From positions 124,001 to 188,000 of the forward strand of contig JAANDG010000146.1 of assembly GCA_036852015.1 (NCBI GenBank): a stretch of 64,000 bases of DNA, given 5' to 3'. Source of the DNA: Pelodera strongyloides (lineage: Eukaryota > Nematoda > Chromadorea > Rhabditida > Rhabditidae). Below are positions 36,832 to 48,423 of the stretch, in pieces. Each line of letters begins with the position of its first letter. Positions within the stretch are counted from its first letter, which is position 1. A model generated the notes under the pieces. The model saw nothing but the letters and a program-made list of their open reading frames with translations. It made no database searches and was not told the DNA's origin. The translations under genes and the position numbers were made by a program.

Positions 36832-37962
36832 ATGATGGATGCTGTTTGTCATCGGGTCTCCGGGAAGCCTTCTATCACTACATCGAAGAAGAGTGAATCT
36901 GCTGAGACGTACACTGCTTCGCTCAAGACGCAATTCACTGATGTTTTCTCCACCGAGCTTGGTTTATGTGCAAAAACCAAGGCGTGCCTCCAGCTCAAGG
37001 AAGGGGCAAAAGCTGTTTTTCGCCCGAAACGAATGGTACCGATCCATTACAAAGAAAGCGTGGAAACTGAGCTGGACCGGCTAGAGCAACTTGGAGTCAT
37101 CGAGCGTGTCACATATTCTCCGTGGGCCGCTCCGATTCTGTGTGTAAAGAAACCGAATGGAAGTGTGAGAGTCTGCGCTGACTTCAGTACTGGTCTGAAT
37201 GACGCCCTGGAAGACTTCACTCACCCGATTCCGACCGCAGAAGACATTATGACAACTCTCAACGGTGGTACTGTCTTCAGTACGCTTGACTTTAAGGATG
37301 CCTACCTACAAGTTGAGTTAGAGGACGACTCCAAGAATTTGCTCGTTATCAACACCCATCGAGGTCTGTACCGCTACAACAGACTCTGCTTCGGAGTGAA
37401 GACTGCTCCGGGGATCTTCCAACAGATCATGGACGCGATGTTGTCTGGACTCGAAGGTTGTTGTGCGTATCTCGATGATGTGATCGTTTCTGGACAGACG
37501 CTTCAGGAACACAATCGGAACCTACAAGCCTGTATGAAGAGGATCTCGGAATATGGATTCCACGTCAATTTCGAGAAGTGCACCTTCGCTGCGAGAGAGA
37601 TTCGGTACCTGGGGATGATCATCTCTGCAGAAGGTCGCAAGACTGATCCCGCCAAGATTGAACCAATCTTGAAGATGCCGGAGCCAAAGGACGTCAGTCA
37701 ACTACGTTCATTCATCGGCAAGATCAACTATTACGGCAGGTTCATCAAGGAATTGCACAAGCTGCGTGCACCGTTTGACGAATTGTTGAAGAAAGATGTC
37801 AAGTGGAACTGGAGTAAAGAGTGTCAGAAGGCCTTTGGCGAGGTCAAGAAGATCGTTGCCTCGCCAATGCTGCTCACGCACTACGACCCTAAGAAGGGTT
37901 GGTCCTGTCACGGATGGCATCTCAATATGTCTAGGCCGGTGCTGCTTCACCGGAGTGAGTGA
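36832..37962 (+). pseudogene. Reverse transcriptase part of the element
   Basis: A 376-codon frame. STLDFKDAYLQVEL (near residue 149) is the first catalytic-Asp motif of LTR-element RTs, and CAYLDDVIVSG (near residue 210) is the YxDD motif. RYLGMIIS follows, which is typical of the thumb entry. The frame is lost at the start of RNase H. The ATG used here is only the first in the open stretch; in an intact element this would be internal to the polyprotein. Confidence 0.9.
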
Positions 37963-39800
37963 TGGAACCAGAAAGCAGTCGAACCCCACTCGAACTCCTG
38001 CCAGCTGGAAGAACATGGACAGATCGATAAGGAAGGGCTCGCGATCTTCTGGGCCATGAAGAAGTTCTACAAATATCTTTGGGTCGCAAGTTCACTCTTG
38101 TGACAGATCACAAACCTCTGGTATCTATTTTCGGATCCAAGAAGGGTTCCTGTTACGAGCGCCAACCGTTACAACGCTTGGCTGTTTACATCAAGGGCTT
38201 TGATTTCAAGATCGTGTTCAAGCCTACAGCTGAAATGGGTTGCGCCGACGTTCTTTCGAGACTGATCGCAAGTCAAGAAGACAGTAACGAGGACAAGGTG
38301 ATGCGAGAGTCGAAACGGAGTTGTTCAAGGACGAACATTTTCGCACAGTTGCTGCCCTACCAGTTACCGCAAACGTTCTGCGTGAGGCTACCGAGAAGGA
38401 CAAGACGCTACAAGGGTCCTGAAGGCTCACAGAACTGGAATTGGCCAACAAGTGCTCAAGAGACATCACACAATTCGCCAACAGACACATATCGTTGTCA
38501 GAGTCAGAGGGAATTCTATTTTTCGGAGAGAGGATCGTCGTTCCTACTGCTCTGAAAGGACGAATTCTGAGACAGTTACACCAAGGACACCAAGGAATTG
38601 TTCGAACAAAGTCACTCGCAGATCGCTAGTTTATGGCCGTCATCGACGAGGACATTAGAACCGGTGAAGTCCTGTGTAACTGCATCGTGCTCAGAAAGCA
38701 CCGACTAAGACGAATCTGGAGTCGTGGAGCAAGGCAAGTGTTCCTTGGGAACGAGTTCATGCTGATTTCGCTGGTCCACTGGAAGGAAAGTACTATCTGG
38801 TTGTCGTCGACGCCTATAGTAAGTGGCCAGAGATCGTTTCCCTTGACAGAATCACATCGTCTGCCACGATCACACATCTTAGGAAGATTTTCTCACAATT
38901 CTGCATGCCAGAGACGCTGGTAACAGACAATGGAACACAATTCACTAGTGCTGAATTCGCATTGTTCTGTGCTAAGAATGGGATAAAACACATGTTCCGC
39001 CATTCCACCCGCAATCGAACGGACAAGCGGAGAGGTTCGTCGACACTTTCAAGCGGGCGTTGCTGAAATTGAGAGGGGAGGGAAGCCCTGCAGAGAATCT
39101 TCAAACGTTTCTGCTCTCGTATAGGATGACGCCGTCATCTAACGTTCCTGAAGGCAAGTCGCCAGCTGAAACATTCTTGAATCGAAAGCTGCGCACATCG
39201 TTCGATCTGCTGAAGCCGAAGCCTGAGAGGAAGATCATCAAGGATGATCGTATGGAGAGGCAGTTTAATAAGAAGAACGGTTCGAAAGCTACAGTCTTCA
39301 ACCCAGGAGACTTAGTCTATGTTCGTGATCACCGAATCCCAAGTAAACCTGCTTGGATGGAAGCCACTGTTTTCAACAAGAAAGGCAGTGTGCTATATGA
39401 GGTGAAGGTCGAAGGTCAGAAGCACCTAATACGTCGACATGCTAATCAAATGAGGCCAAGGACTGTTAACAACCGAAGTCGTGCCATTGACATCCTGCTC
39501 GACGCATTCGATATTGACCCGTTGCCACGTTCGAACCCGAAAGAGTCTAATCCTGCCGCAACCAAGACTCAACTGCCAACTGTGATACCCGATACAGTTG
39601 ATGATGAACACGAAACCGTTGATGTTCATGATGTCGTTCCTGATGATGACGAGGACGAGTTCCAAGATGCCACGTCAACGCCGACGCCGTCTGCTGCTGT
39701 GCCCGTGCCCCAGTCGTGTACACCTACAGTGCGCAGATCCACCCGTCCAAGGAATGCCCCGAAGAAGTTGGACATCAACCCGGCCAATAAGCGTTACTAA
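37963..39800 (+). pseudogene. RNase H and integrase remnants in shifting frames
   Basis: RNase H text appears at 38079-38300 (TLVTDHKPLVSIFGSK). Integrase follows with a zinc-binding LHQGHQG region near 38570. The catalytic core has Asp codons at about 38764 (ADFAGPLEGKYY) and 38926 (VTDNGTQF), and a Glu in an NGQAER motif near 39035, which lies in a different frame from the preceding part. The 246-codon frame at 39060-39800 holds the integrase C-terminal part and an acidic, P/T-rich tail. At least three frame breaks are visible, each compatible with a single missing or extra base. Confidence 0.85.
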
Positions 39801-39876
39801 AACCTATTGTTGTTGTTCTAGTCTAACCTGTTTATGTTTGTTTCTTTTAGTGTAACTTCAATACTAAGGTCGGAGG

Positions 39877-40230
39877 TGTTAGGTATTAGAGTATACCTAA
39901 GAATTTATATTATAGTTTGTAGTGTAATGTTTCACATGTGTTTTGTAACATCTGCTCTCGATGTTTTATCATTAGCACGAATGTTTCACGTGCAACATAT
40001 TGTCTCTCTAGGGTATGTGCAATTGTATTCTCTTATGACGATTATCACGTAGGCACTACTATATAAGCAACCTCCGATATCACTCTAGGACTTTCTCTCG
40101 ACTACACTACTGAGTTGTCTAATATACTTATCGCCCGTATCTATCGTATAATAAACTATTTATTATACATCGTCTACCTCTCTGTTCGCTAACTGTTGTA
40201 TACAGTATCCATACTTTTGTATACACAACA
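39877..40230 (+). repeat. 3' LTR
   Basis: 354 bp, nearly identical to 34782-35134 (for example GACGATTATC versus GACAATTATC). A short purine-rich AAGGTCGGAGG just upstream could be the polypurine tract. Confidence 0.93.
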
Positions 40231-40698
40231 AAAAACTAGTAAATGTTTTAGAAAATAACATGCTAGTCATGAAACTAACAGTCTAGCTATAATCACTGAG
40301 AGCCGATGAGTTGCGCGCCGCACCATTTCGGGAAACAAAATGCGCGCCGCAAAGGAATGGGAAACAAAATGCGCGCGGAATAGAAATGGCGCGCAAACTG
40401 TTTCCCGAAAAGGTGCGGAAAAGGTGCGGGGCGCAAAAAAGGGGAGGGTGTTAGTAGTTCCAGTTGAGGAAAAACAAACTCAATGGTAAGCAATTTCAAG
40501 CTGTAGACGCTGACTTCAAATTCCCACAGAAAAGTTGTAAAACGATTAGATAAACTAGGCGAACGAGGTTCGTAAATAGGGAATTTGGAATAAAGCGTGG
40601 GAACGTCGATTTGAATATATTATGTTAGATTACGAATATATACTTGCGCAAAGTATTATGCACTTTTAAAGTTCAACAACGACTGAAAATGATAAATT

Positions 40699-40846
40699 TA
40701 AAGCCAAATACCAGTCGGGTTTTATTTGCTCGAATTTAGGTAGGTCGATTTTTTATTCTAATTTGTGTTCATTTGCATAAGCTGCATAGGCATAGGAATG
40801 CTGCTGTACACGGTGTCTTTCAAAAACCGGCTGGCATTTCGCTTTA
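40699..40846. repeat. TTAA-flanked MITE
   Basis: TTTAAAGCCAAATACCAGTC at the left, and CCGGCTGGCATTTCGCTTTAA at the right end. Confidence 0.75.
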
Positions 40847-41046
40847 AGTTTAAAATTTAAAATAGTAAATGTATTGAATAGAAAACTGTTTAAAGCAAAA
40901 TATGTTTGAACAATGGATTGTATAACACTTTGCGACTATCGATAGATGTCATGCATTACATATTCAGCGAGGAAACTCATTTATTCGTGATTTTTTTTAA
41001 AACGAAATGTTCACTTTGGAAAAAAAGAGCTAATATCTTATTAACT

Positions 41047-43097
41047 TATTATATAAAGGAGAAGAGTTTACTTGGTCTTTTGTTTGTATGCACGCAACGA
41101 AATCCTTTCATAAAGAAAATTTTCTATTCACAATCGAATGAGAACATACAAAATCTTTGCCGCTGGCGGGATTCGAACCCACAGCAGCACACAATCTCTC
41201 GCTTCACAGTCCAACGCTCTACCTGCTGAGCTATGCTAGCTTATGGGAGGAGATCTTATAGGAGATAGAAGAGAATTGCAATAGCAAATTTGCATGATTT
41301 GCAAAAACGCTGAAGTCCAGGAACCAAACTATACGTTTCCACATAAACGTAAATGAACGTCTTTTTATCTTTGTAGAAATTCCTTTTTTTTTTTAAACAA
41401 TGTGTAAAATCGGCCGAAGGCCGATTCCTCCAGCCGGAGAAGAGCCCGTAGGGCTCTTCGAACGGCTGGTACATAATACCTAACTACTTTTACACAGAAA
41501 GAGTAAATTAAAATAAAATGAGGAAAATATAAGAATTTCTATATAACACAAAAAAGTGAGGGGCCACTGTAGTCTATGTACTAAGTGTTTTTTTTAAGTA
41601 TTTTTGTAATGAATTTGACTTTGTTGAATATTAAAAATAAGTATAGATCTAGCTTCCTAACGCTTAGGTGTTAGTCCACGGGTCCATAGGCTAAATGGGG
41701 CAATTTCGCAGGTCCCAAGTTATGTGCCAACAAAAAGCAGTTATAGAATGTGTTGTGAACAAAACAATGGATGCAAGTTTATAAGCTGAAACTGACGGAA
41801 CTAGCCGGAAGTCTTGGAAATATTTTAGTCAAAAATAGTATCAAAAATATGCAAACAAATAAAAAAATTGACTATTTCTTGGCAAATTGTCTCAAACAAC
41901 TCAAACTTTCTTGGCAACTTGTCTAGAGTATTTACTGCTTATATCTTATTATATAAAGGAGAAGAGTTTACTTTTTTGTTTGAAGCCGCGTGTGGACGCA
42001 ACGAAAATTAGAATAGCTAAAGGCTATAAAAGGAGTGCCGGAGCCCCGTCTTGGGCAAGCGAAATTCGAATTTTGCTTCATGGGTGTTCAAGATACGTTG
42101 CAAGCGTTTCACATAGGTGTGCTCACTGATGTTCCTGCATTTTAGGCTTTGAAAGTTGCCTCAGGCGGCGATAGCCGTCTGGTATATAATAAGATATGCA
42201 TATGCATAAACTAGATAACGTATGTCTTATAGCTCTATTTGTTCTTCTTTGTATGCTAAAGAGTTAAAGCGAATATACTGCAGTGGTTTGAACTCCGTTG
42301 GGGCCATTCTTCAAATAAATGCTTTCCCGTTCTTTTCTGTTAACTTTAACCTATTTCCGTTCTTTTTAACGCCTCACAAAGTAATGGGGGTTGGGCATAG
42401 TGTTAACTGCTTGAAATATATAATAAAGTTTGTTTATAAAGTAAAACATTTTGCTTTGGGAGCGGCGAGTTCGGTTAGAAATCTTGGCATAACATAACAT
42501 AACAATTGTTACGACAATAAATGTATAGCGCAACTTTTGTCAAATATAAGGCCATTATCAAAGAATATATTGCATACAAGTGCGAAGCATCAGTTGAAAC
42601 CACATGGTCAGTCTCATGTCCTGTCTAAGTGTGGCAGTCTCAGTGTGGCAGCTACACACATCATTGTTAAAGGGATCAGTTCACCTTAAATTGTGTCTGT
42701 TTTTTTTTTGTTTCTTTATTTTCTACCAGCCGGCTACGCCGCCCGAAGCGACTTTCTAGTAAATTTACTTTATTTTATGCAAACGTGAAATGTAGATTAA
42801 AAATCGGTTAAAAAAATTAGGGCAAGGATCATATGCTAAAATCCTCGCTTCGTCCCTTCTTTTGTTGCTCTGGATTTGCAGGTTCTTTGTAGTTTACACC
42901 TAGTACTTTGAGCGCCGCGGAAAATGCAGTCTTTTTTCAGCTTTTATGAGAGGGCGCTCGGGAAGTGAGATGGCTCAGTGCACGGGAACGTGAACTACTG
43001 AACCCATCCTACTACCTGAGCGTAACGCACATCAACCAAACGCACAATCAAACAAACACACAAACAAACAAAGCTCCCAACTTTATATAATAAGATA
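41047..43097. repeat. Repeat pair with TTATTATATAAAGGAGAAG starts
   Basis: The phrase TATTATATAAAGGAGAAGAG followed by TTTACTT occurs at about 41047 and 41947. The inverted form CTTTATATAATAAG occurs at 43081, and a shorter version at 42185. The arrangement suggests two nested or adjacent copies of one element with short inverted ends. The class is not determined. Confidence 0.4.
41160..41241 (-). repeat. tRNA-like sequence, probably a SINE head or pseudo-tRNA
   Basis: On the minus strand it starts GCTAGCATAGCTCAGCAGGT and has a good B box (GGGTTCGAATCCCGCC) and A box (TAGCTCAGCAGG). The acceptor ends pair except for one position (GCTAGC with GCCAGC). The anticodon arm does not pair: TTGGA faces GCGAG. 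At 82 nt it is also slightly long. I therefore do not call a working tRNA. Confidence 0.5.
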
Positions 43098-43774
43098 AGG
43101 GATAATAAAAATTTGGAATACAAAAAGTAGTGTTCAATTTCAATACTCACGAAGATATTGGGTGATAAAGTGGTGGATTGATCGGCCCCGAACGCAAAAA
43201 GGGTAATTGTCTATTTACAATATTTTATTTATATTTATATTTTATTTATATTTTATAAAACTTTTATATTTATTTTAAAGATAATATTTAAAAAAAAAAC
43301 ACTAATAATAGAACCAAAAAAGAAAGAAAAGAAAATAGGTTGCAACGCCAAACCGACGTAAACTCTCCCAGAATGCAGTTACGCGCTAAATTCAATAAAC
43401 TACGAGGTGCGGATACACAAACCCGCATCCTTTGTTCATATTTGGCTAGACTTGGGCTTCTTATTTACTAAAATCCACTTGCTTACCGAAATAACGACCG
43501 AATTTCCATGTGTTGTATGCAGATGAAGATAATTACACTTAAAAATCGCACTGTGCGGTGCATAGATTGCATGAGAATACAGCGTTCAGCATTCCAGCAC
43601 ACGTTTCGAAAACCGGATGTTATACCGCTTTCATTTTAAAGGGAATATGTATGCCCTTTTTGAAGTTAAGCTGTATTAATAGAATGTGTGTTCCTCATCA
43701 AGGAAACAACAACAAAAATTGTTAAAAGTTTCTCATTTAAAAGAAAATGATTTTCAAATTTCACCTTTTCCATA

Positions 43775-43945
43775 TTAAAGCGAAATGCCAGCCTCTTTGG
43801 AAAATTTGCATATGATAAGCAAATCCTATGTATCCTATGCTAATTTTGTACGATCGTCCACGGCAATCGTACAAAATTAGCATAGGACACATAGGATTTG
43901 CTTATCATATGCAAATTTTCCAAAGAGGCTAGCATTTCGCTTTAA
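43775..43945. repeat. 171-bp near-perfect foldback with TTAA ends, copy 1
   Basis: TTAAAGCGAAATGCCAGCCT at the left is mirrored by AGGCTAGCATTTCGCTTTAA. The arms (AATTTGCATATGATAAGC with GCTTATCATATGCAAATT) pair over about 75 bp, leaving a loop of about 13 bases (CGTCCACGGC). Copies are at 51398-51568 and 61081-61251. Confidence 0.9.
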
Positions 43946-44933
43946 ACGCTTTTGACACCCTGGCTTACACGGCAGTTCTGATGGAGCAAAAATTTAGCAT
44001 ATGTGTGCATACATCGGCATATAGCATGGAACAGCGACATATTTGCATGCAAATCAGAGTATTCGAATTTACATATTCAGTCGCCTACTTAAATTCATGT
44101 CTGGTGTGGAAACTCCAGTTTCGCAGTTGTTTTGCGCATTTTGAGTGCCTACATATTCCCTTTAAAGAATTATGAATTATGATTGAATCTGTCAAACTGC
44201 TCAGTAGCTCAGTTTGCACACGGATAGTTTGCGAAACGCTTGAAAGCTGCTTTCCCATGAATTGTATGCAAATTTGTGCGCACCTCACAGGAAGGGCACT
44301 GAATGAAAAAAAACTAGCATACATTCCCATGCAACTTGCGCGTCATTTCGCAAAGTTGTATAACAGCCGGTTCGTTAAATGTATGAGAGTCTGATGAACA
44401 ACTGCATTAAAATATATTGTTATTGTATGGAAAATTCTACACCTGTATGTGGATTTCCGGCACATACATTTGCATATAATACATAAGACGTTTCAAAACC
44501 ACGTGTCTAATACTTCTTCCAAAAGAAAGAGTAAGAGAAAGACAAAGTTGGTTGTTGGAATAGGTTAGGTATGGAGTTCTGTGTTCCGGGGGCCCACCCT
44601 CTCTCGGAAAGGACCCTGGCCCTAAGTTTGGACACAACAATCACACTTTTTCACGCCTTTCGAACTCGTTCTCGGTTCACCTAGGCAAGAAAAAGTGGAG
44701 GTACTTGAGAAATGGATATTCTCTCTCATCGTCTTGCTGTCTTCGTCTCTCTCTCTCTCTCTCTCTCTCAATTCTTCACTCCCTCTACATTTATCTTTCT
44801 AACTATCAACCTTTATAGCGACACACTTCTGAAGCCCTGGAACACTCTTATAGATAAAACTTACAGGTTAAATGGCGGTAAATCAAAGACACAAAAAAAT
44901 AAGTCTTTTCGTGAAGGAGCACATATTAAAGCG

Positions 44934-45090
44934 AAATACCGGCCGGTTTTTGAAGCATTCTTATGCAGCTTATGCAAATGAGCATAAATTAGAATAAAAA
45001 ATCGAGCTAAATCCGGGTAACTTAGCATAAATGCGTAGGAAATCAGTTGTCCACGATGCGTTTCGAAAGCCGACCGGTATTTCGCTTTAA
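44934..45090. repeat. TTAA-flanked MITE
   Basis: TTAAAGCGAAATACCGGCCG at the left and CCGACCGGTATTTCGCTTTAA at the right. Confidence 0.8.
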
Positions 45091-45845
45091 ACTCTTGAAC
45101 GCGCAAAGCTATGTGGGGGGAATGGAGCGACACTGCTGCTCGAGGATTTTGCCCTCATCCTAAAGAGTGCGAGCGCGCATTCACCGCCGCAAACTTCTTT
45201 TCCCGCCGTCGCGCACATGTGGTGAGCTGAAATAGCGCAGACGGAGATTGCCGATGTCTCGCATATACCAAGTTTGCTCAGTGAGAACATGAGAAGATGT
45301 TTTGCAGACTAATAGATAGAATAGTAATACACTTTGGTTTTTTTTTCATAATCACTCTAGCTACCAGATTTATTGAAAAGAATCGTGGGCTCATATCTAC
45401 AAGTCAAACAGCGACCAATTGAAATAATGACCACACATCGAAGTAGTCAAATAGCCATCAACTTGACCATTGCTAATTTGCTTTCTTCACAGCAGGTGTG
45501 GGAATGACTGCTTAATTTTCCCATAACATACGACATACCTTATTTACATAACTACATAGATATGAAATATTAGCTTTCCACTATCCAGTGCAATAGCTTT
45601 ATAGTGAGGCTGCTCAAACAGTAATAAAGATTTATTTTTCCGATAGTTGATGGTATCCACAGTTCGGAATAATATTTAATTTTTCATTGTAGACAACAGA
45701 GGTGTGGCGCTTGGAGTGCAAATCATATACTGGGCAACTGCCATCTGCAACCGCGTTACATTGTCAAGTATTATACTGAAAACGTTTTCCATCTTTCGCC
45801 GTGTATGGAATGGAATAACAATTGGTTACATATATTAGAGAAATC

Positions 45846-45978
45846 AGAGGCTGTATTCACCACCCCGATTCCCTCGGGAAATATTCCCTGTGGACAGAAA
45901 ATAGCATTCGAATGTGAGATACGCAGAGGAAAATACGGGGAATTCCCCGTGGGGAATTGAGTGGTGAATATGGCCTCT
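45846..45978. repeat. MITE, family 'TATTCACCAC', copy 3
   Basis: AGAGGCTGTATTCACCACCC to GTGGTGAATATGGCCTCT, inverted ends. The interior matches 98-225 and 6080-6203. Confidence 0.8.
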
Positions 45979-46816
45979 GGGTTGTGGCTTACTAGATTTC
46001 ATCAGTAAGTATTGGAAACGAGAGCGTGGGCGAGGAGTCCAAACGTATTGTAGAAAGAAACTTTGATGTCGTAAAAATAGTGAAACGCCCCTACAACTTC
46101 TCTTTATTTTATGTGAAACACGTGTCGATCACCTGTGGCACACATCATTTTAAACATTTTTTTCCAATTGAACAAAAGTTTCATTCAAAACCTCTAGCTT
46201 CAATTGAAACTCATGAAAATCGAGTGCTGCGAGAATTTCAAAAAAAAAAAAAAGAAGCGAAAGCCTCGCGCATGGCGACTGGACGAAAGTGCAAAAACGG
46301 ATAAGGGCCAGAAAAAAGTTTTCGGCGACTTCGCAATACCTTCGCCGCGCGTTCCCGTGGAAGAATTCGCAAAGCAGACCTCTGAAAATTCTTGTAACGA
46401 TTGAGCGAGGTGCACCTGTTTCTCACCTTGTACCATGAACATTTTATGTTCTATCGCATAGACACATAGCCAGTATTTCAGAGACGGGTTTTTACACATC
46501 AAATCAAAACAAAACATTTAAGTTACAGGCGAACGAACGGAAGAAATGATCTACGAATCTACACTGACACATCTAATGATCTACTTAGCTTAATTTGCTA
46601 TAAAAATTCTCCATCCACAATACTCCACGAAAATGGGATGGTTCTCCTTTGGCACTGATTCCTCTTTTGGATTTGCGTACCTAACATGTAGCTTCTGAAG
46701 GTGACGCAACTGTATTGTATTTCACATTTACGTGTATTCTCTGGTTTATCAGAAATCGGGATTCTAGTCCGTGAAGGTGTCCGCGAAGGTTGAGTTGCGC
46801 AAGTGCGATCCTGGAT

Positions 46817-47255
46817 AGTAGTATTATTTTGGTCCACGCTAACGCACCCTTTTACCCTATTTTCATAAAATCATGCATTTCAAGCATTTTTTTCATTACA
46901 AAATGAATATTTTCTTCAATTTAAGCATGATTTTCTGATTTTTAATTTTTTCGGGTGTCTTCGAGACCCAGAAGTCTAGCGCACCTTTCACCCAAAAGAG
47001 GGTGCGTTTCATTTTTTGTCATTTTCCGATGTTTTGATGTATTATTGACCTTTTATTTACACAAGCCATAATTTGCGCTTCACTTTTTCAGTGTTAGACA
47101 ATACAATAATAAAAAAATAAAAAATATAATAAACGGTGAAATTCAATGAACATCTAAAACCTCTCACAAACCATGACCTCCTGAATCTAATAGAAAAGCT
47201 TGGAATCAAGAATTTTCGGGGTATATCTATGAGAGACACTATACCGGATAAGATA
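46817..47255 (+). repeat. Left TIR of the Polinton-type element
   Basis: 439 bp, inverted match of 53028-53466. It includes CACCTTTCACCCAAAAGAGG and TTACACAAGCCATAATTTGC, mirrored on the right. Its inner part holds the first roughly 40 codons of the protease gene in + orientation, but the start codon is ACG instead of ATG and the frame stops at TAA near 47266. Confidence 0.9.
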
Positions 47256-47505
47256 AAAGATATCTAAGTAAGCATCGTAATCAACAAATTCCTTCTCCCC
47301 TATTTAATATTTGCCAAGCAGTGAATCCATATCATCATTTATCATTCAAAAAACATTGTCCTCTATTAAAAGACAGAATATTGTAGCAGGAACTAAAGAA
47401 AAGAGCATTCACTTCATGTGTTATGTCAGAATAAATTGATTGATTGAAAACAACAGGGAGTAAGGGCCCTGGGCACACATAAAAACAACAGACAACCAGA
47501 ACTCT

Positions 47506-48423
47506 TCAGTCGGAGTCAGTCGAGGAACCACGGAGCGGCGACGCCGTCGAGATTGCTTCGTCAAGTTGAATTAGCCCCTGCTCCACTCCCGATAGCGCTG
47601 CTTGTTCATTTACATTTGCTGCTGGGCCTATAAAACAAAATAAATACATGTTTGTAATCAAAATAGTAAAATATACAAACATTCAAAAACTATCTAAAAT
47701 AATATAAAAAATACCCAGGTGAGCAACATCAGCTAGAATAGAAGCCGCGTTGGCTTGTCGTTTCAGTCTCAGTAAGATTGTATTTATCGAAGAACCCTAA
47801 ATACAATATTCAGTCATTAAATGATTATGTATACACTTTTGCATCGATTGGTCTAATATTATGATTCACTGTTTACAGAATAATAGAAAAAAAGAAACAC
47901 ACTTCGTCAACCGCCGGTGAAAGAATCGTAGGATCGAGGTGGCCACGGACTAAACACACACAAACTCTTTTTAATATCTCTAGGAACAGTTTTAAATTTA
48001 TCAAATAGGAATATTGTCTTTAAAATTGTTATAAAAGAAAGCAAAAAGTTTAGAGGTTTTGCATACCTGAACGATGTCGCAGCAGAGTGTCCATTTCCTG
48101 AATCTTCTCGACAAGAGTTGCGACCATAACTTCCCGCGTGCTCAGATCCATATCGTTTCCCCTAAGACATATAAATTAAATAATAACCCAAAGTAAAAAT
48201 AAAAACCAACGATCGAAAATTAACAGCAGTTAAAGTAGAATAAAAAATTAGAAATCATATTCTCACTTTTTACTGATTTTATGGCGAACCTCCAGGAATA
48301 GCCCACGAGTCGCGCGAGCTTGTACCTAAAATTAAATGCTCATTTAATATATAGTATGTATATATATATATACAAGAAGTGGAAACTTAAAGTCTAACTT
48401 ACGGAGATAAAACGCTGGACCAT
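47506..48423 (-). CDS. Unrecognised six-exon gene inside the Polinton-type element
   Basis: Minus-strand exons: 48423-48403 (ATG), 48325-48267, 48161-48067, 47949-47903, 47796-47715 and 47627-47506 (TGA). All introns are short GT-AG (about 80-150 bp) and phases match at every join, giving 141 residues. The 48403 donor is GTAAGT; 48267 is GTGAGA. An acceptor 14 bp before the ATG suggests a further 5' exon, or that the ATG is not the true start. The predicted product is mostly helical and charged (LSTREVMVATLVEKIQEMDT, SSINTILLRLKRQANAAS), coiled-coil-like, ending in an acidic S/T-rich tail. I do not recognise the family. Its location between the TIRs makes it a candidate captured host gene. 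A GA microsatellite lies just upstream (48459-48508). Confidence 0.6.

Larger units (their letters stand above)
34782..40230 (+). mobile_element. Ty3/gypsy LTR retrotransposon, full length but frameshifted
   Basis: Two direct LTRs (34782-35134 and 39877-40230) start TGTTAGG and end CACAACA. AAAAA lies immediately outside each LTR, consistent with a 5-bp target duplication. Between them are gag with zinc knuckles, protease, RT, RNase H and integrase, in that order, which is the Ty3/gypsy order. The LTRs appear to differ by about one substitution and one indel, so insertion was recent. The internal region nevertheless has several single-base frameshifts and stops. No envelope-like gene is seen. 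Confidence 0.95.
40231..46816. other. Gene-poor intergenic region between the LTR element and the Polinton-like element
   Basis: No exon series recognised. Contents are a TGCGCGCCGC-rich patch (40305-40440), TTAA MITEs (40699-40846, 43775-43945, 44934-45090), a tRNA-like piece (41160-41241), a repeated 5' motif at 41047 and 41947, a lone TTAAAGGGATCAGTTCACC end at 42668 (related to the end of the element at 49309), a (CT)n tract (44738-44769) and a MITE at 45846-45978. Confidence 0.5.

Noticed and set aside
41160..41241. Functional tRNA gene
   Set aside because: A and B boxes are good, but the anticodon stem does not pair and the length is off; more likely SINE or pseudo-tRNA.
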